Shown here: positions 31,190-32,588 of the stretch, one piece after another
Numbering within the stretch: the first letter of the stretch is position 1
Layout: each line of letters starts with the position of its first letter
Assembly: GCA_913060655.1 (NCBI GenBank)
Contig: CAJXTG010000017.1
Span: 1-32,588, forward strand
DNA length: 32,588 nt
Source of the DNA: an uncultured Nitriliruptoraceae bacterium
GTDB taxonomy: Bacteria > Actinomycetota > Nitriliruptoria > Nitriliruptorales > Nitriliruptoraceae
Reading direction: 5' to 3'
Translations under genes and position numbers: made by a program
Notes under the pieces: model-generated
Told to the model about the DNA's origin: nothing
The model's database searches: none
Seen by the model: the letters and a program-made list of their open reading frames with translations, nothing else

Positions 31190-32278
31190 GTGGCGCAGCA
31201 GGACGGCCACCCCGGGAGCGGGCCGACGCTGCCGGCCTTCGATGCGGTGCAGGCCCGGCTGGACGCGCTGCTGGAACGCACCGCCGTTCCGCCCCCCGCG
31301 CCCGCCCCTGCGCCGGCACCCGAGCCGGAGCCCGCGCCAGAGCCCGCGCCCGAGCCCGAGCCGGCGCCTGAGCCCGAGCCGGAGCCCGCTCCCGAGCCAG
31401 CGCGGGCACCTGAGCCCGAGCCGGCACCTGAGCCCGAGCCGGTGCCCGCTCCCGAGCCAGCGCCGGCACCTGAGCCCGAGCCCGCACCGGCGCGCGCGCC
31501 ACGGGTCACGCTCCCGCGCCCGAGGTTCCCGACGGTGCGCTTCCCGCGCCTGCCTCGCCCGGAGATCCGGCTCCCGCGCCCGTCACGTCGTCTTGCCGTG
31601 ATCGTCGCGGGGGCGGCCGGGGCCGTCGTCCTCGCCGTCCTCGTCGCCGTCGTGATTGTGCGCAGCGCCGACGCACCCTCCGGTGGCGCGTCGGCGGGCG
31701 ACGGCGCAGGCGGGCCGGAGGCGGTCGCGCCGGCCACGGAGGTGCAGTTCCCGGAGGTCGCAGCGGATGCGGAGCCGGCGGAGCCGCGCATCCGTCCGGT
31801 CGGGGTCCGGAGCACCGAGCTCGCGCTGGAGACATCGGTGGTCGGCGCGATCGATCTGCCGACGTGCGACGGACCGACGGGGACGGAGGGGACCGATCGT
31901 GCGCGCTGGTTCGACCCCGGTGACGGGGCGGCGGGTCGGGCCGTCGCACCCGGCGAGCACGGCGTCGCGGTCATCGTCGGAGCTGCCGCGCTCGCGGACA
32001 CCGACGCCACCACCGACGGTGCGGAAGGCGCCGAATCAGCTGGGCCGATGGCCGGGCTCGGCATGGCGGTGGAGGGCACACTGTTCGAGGTGGCGCGCAT
32101 CGACGGGACGGTGCTGCGCTGGCGGGCGGTCGACGTGGTCCGCCTGCCCGTCGGCACGCCGTTCCCCGAGGCGGTGCTCAGCCCGGCGGCGGAACAGCGG
32201 CTGCTCCTCGTCGCCTGCGGCGCACGGGTCGACGGAGGGACGGCCGACGTCTACGTGCTGGCGCTGCGCGCCCGCTGA
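31190..32278 (+). CDS. Membrane protein with Pro-Glu repeats and degenerate sortase-like domain
   Basis: 362 residues. A short helix ([17 protein letters not shown], 14-30) is followed by a Pro/Glu/Ala repeat region (34-102), a Pro/Arg-rich stretch (103-134) and one membrane helix (~135-158), leaving the C-terminal domain outside the cell. That domain (~188-362) matches class E/F sortases in order: [37 protein letters not shown], a [20 protein letters not shown] strand pair, and LLLVACGA with the Cys343 position. The catalytic His after VIVG is replaced by Ala265, so transpeptidase activity is unlikely. GTG at 31190 has GAGGAGG upstream; a GTG at 31163 is also in frame. Confidence 0.7.
   Translation: MAQQDGHPGSGPTLPAFDAVQARLDALLERTAVPPPAPAPAPAPEPEPAPEPAPEPEPAPEPEPEPAPEPARAPEPEPAPEPEPVPAPEPAPAPEPEPAPARAPRVTLPRPRFPTVRFPRLPRPEIRLPRPSRRLAVIVAGAAGAVVLAVLVAVVIVRSADAPSGGASAGDGAGGPEAVAPATEVQFPEVAADAEPAEPRIRPVGVRSTELALETSVVGAIDLPTCDGPTGTEGTDRARWFDPGDGAAGRAVAPGEHGVAVIVGAAALADTDATTDGAEGAESAGPMAGLGMAVEGTLFEVARIDGTVLRWRAVDVVRLPVGTPFPEAVLSPAAEQRLLLVACGARVDGGTADVYVLALRAR
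31289..31495 (+). repeat. Degenerate Pro-Glu-Pro-Ala coding repeat
   Basis: About 69 codons of PEPAPEP-type units in the sortase-like gene, built on a recurring GAGCCCGAGCC core. The rigid, extended, highly charged region lies on the predicted cytoplasmic side of the membrane helix. Confidence 0.85.
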
Positions 32279-32294
32279 GCAGGCTGCGCGCGCG

Positions 32295-32588
32295 TCAGTC
32301 GCCGGCCTCGAGCTCACCGATGCGGGTGTGCTCCGCGCCGGCCTCGGCGAGGATTCGATCCGCGCCGTTGACCGGCTGCGACACGCGGACGATCGTCTGG
32401 TCGAGGTGGCTGCGCGCGTCCGACAGGGCGTTCACCATCCGGCCCTGCAGCTCGTTCGCCTCCGCGACGATCGTCTGGACCCAGCGGCGCTGCTCCTCGA
32501 TGGTGGTGAGCATCGCGTCGCGACGCTCCTCCGCCTGCTCGAGCAGCTGCTCCCGGTCCCGCATCGTCTGCTCGCGCAGCCGCGCGGC
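32295..32588 (-). CDS. C-terminal part of a coiled-coil protein (5' end outside window)
   Basis: About 97 residues are visible, ending in RIGELEAGD. The frame is open to the window edge (AARLREQT precedes the first ATG at 32564, which has no ribosome binding site), so the gene very probably begins beyond the window. The sequence is almost entirely charged heptad-like helix (REQLLEQAEERRDAMLTTIEEQRR, VAEANELQGRM), as in DivIVA-like, membrane-fusion or cell-division scaffold proteins. No domain can be named. It converges on the sortase-like gene with a 16-base gap. Confidence 0.7.
   Translation of the reverse strand, partial: AARLREQTMRDREQLLEQAEERRDAMLTTIEEQRRWVQTIVAEANELQGRMVNALSDARSHLDQTIVRVSQPVNGADRILAEAGAEHTRIGELEAGD

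Noticed and set aside
31289-31495. Non-coding satellite repeat
   Set aside because: The repeat stays in frame and encodes a regular Pro-Glu-Ala rod between a start with a good ribosome binding site and a membrane helix.

Overview
The window reads as chromosomal DNA of a very GC-rich (well above 70 % by eye) member of the Actinomycetota. Supporting marks are a mycothiol S-conjugate amidase (Mca), an LppM-like lipoprotein, an FlK-like thioesterase pair, a gene block matching the Mycobacterium O-methyltransferase/htrA/tatB/mrp neighbourhood, GTG starts with GTGA/ATGA overlaps, and short TAGGCT/TAGCCT-type -10 boxes. A deep-branching class such as Nitriliruptoria is a reasonable guess, but the sequence alone does not settle it. 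I see no rRNA, tRNA, phage, insertion sequence or CRISPR array; this is a housekeeping region with 35 genes, almost gap-free, whose strands alternate frequently.

Layout. 1-3.2 kb: a thioredoxin-fold 2Fe-2S ferredoxin (cut by the window edge), a small unknown gene coupled to a divergent dihydropteroate synthase homologue, and facing it an alpha/beta hydrolase plus a RibD-C/dihydrofolate-reductase-like enzyme. 3.3-7.8 kb: an SRPBCC protein, two FlK-like hotdog thioesterases, a cupin, leucyl aminopeptidase PepA and a multi-pass membrane protein. 7.9-12.4 kb: O-methyltransferase, HtrA protease, TatB, PAP2 phosphatase and the Mrp Fe-S carrier. 12.4-17 kb: an orphan PilB/GspE ATPase, LppM-like lipoprotein, a DUF6941-like protein, a PHP phosphoesterase and an FHA-LuxR fusion regulator. 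17-22.7 kb: a DEAD-box helicase with an RG-rich tail, a DUF885 metallopeptidase, a SpoU methyltransferase and a membrane protein. 22.7-27.7 kb: a CinA-type molybdopterin-binding protein, Mca, an AstE-like metallohydrolase coupled to a GCS2-type glutamate-cysteine ligase homologue, and PdxH. 27.7-32.6 kb: TypA/BipA, a DUF1737 protein coupled to MetZ, a Pro-Glu-repeat protein ending in a sortase-like domain that lacks the catalytic histidine, and the end of a coiled-coil protein.

How they work together. Themes are thiol, sulfur and amino-acid chemistry (Mca, GCS2/AstE, MetZ, PdxH, PepA), folate-like enzymes (DHPS homologue facing a DHFR-fold reductase), envelope quality control and export (HtrA, TatB, LppM-like protein, sortase-like protein) and translation/RNA functions (TypA, SpoU, DEAD helicase). 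Four of ten convergent gene pairs overlap at their 3' ends, most divergent gaps hold back-to-back -10 boxes, and two genes look leaderless.

Most interesting leads: the GCS2/AstE pair beside Mca, the His-less sortase domain, the FHA-LuxR fusion, the orphan secretion ATPase, and the DHPS homologue whose substrate loops are rewritten. No complete, obviously new multi-gene system is evident; these are individual leads. No gene-free stretch exceeds 300 bases; the longest (8532-8827, 296 bases) is described below.
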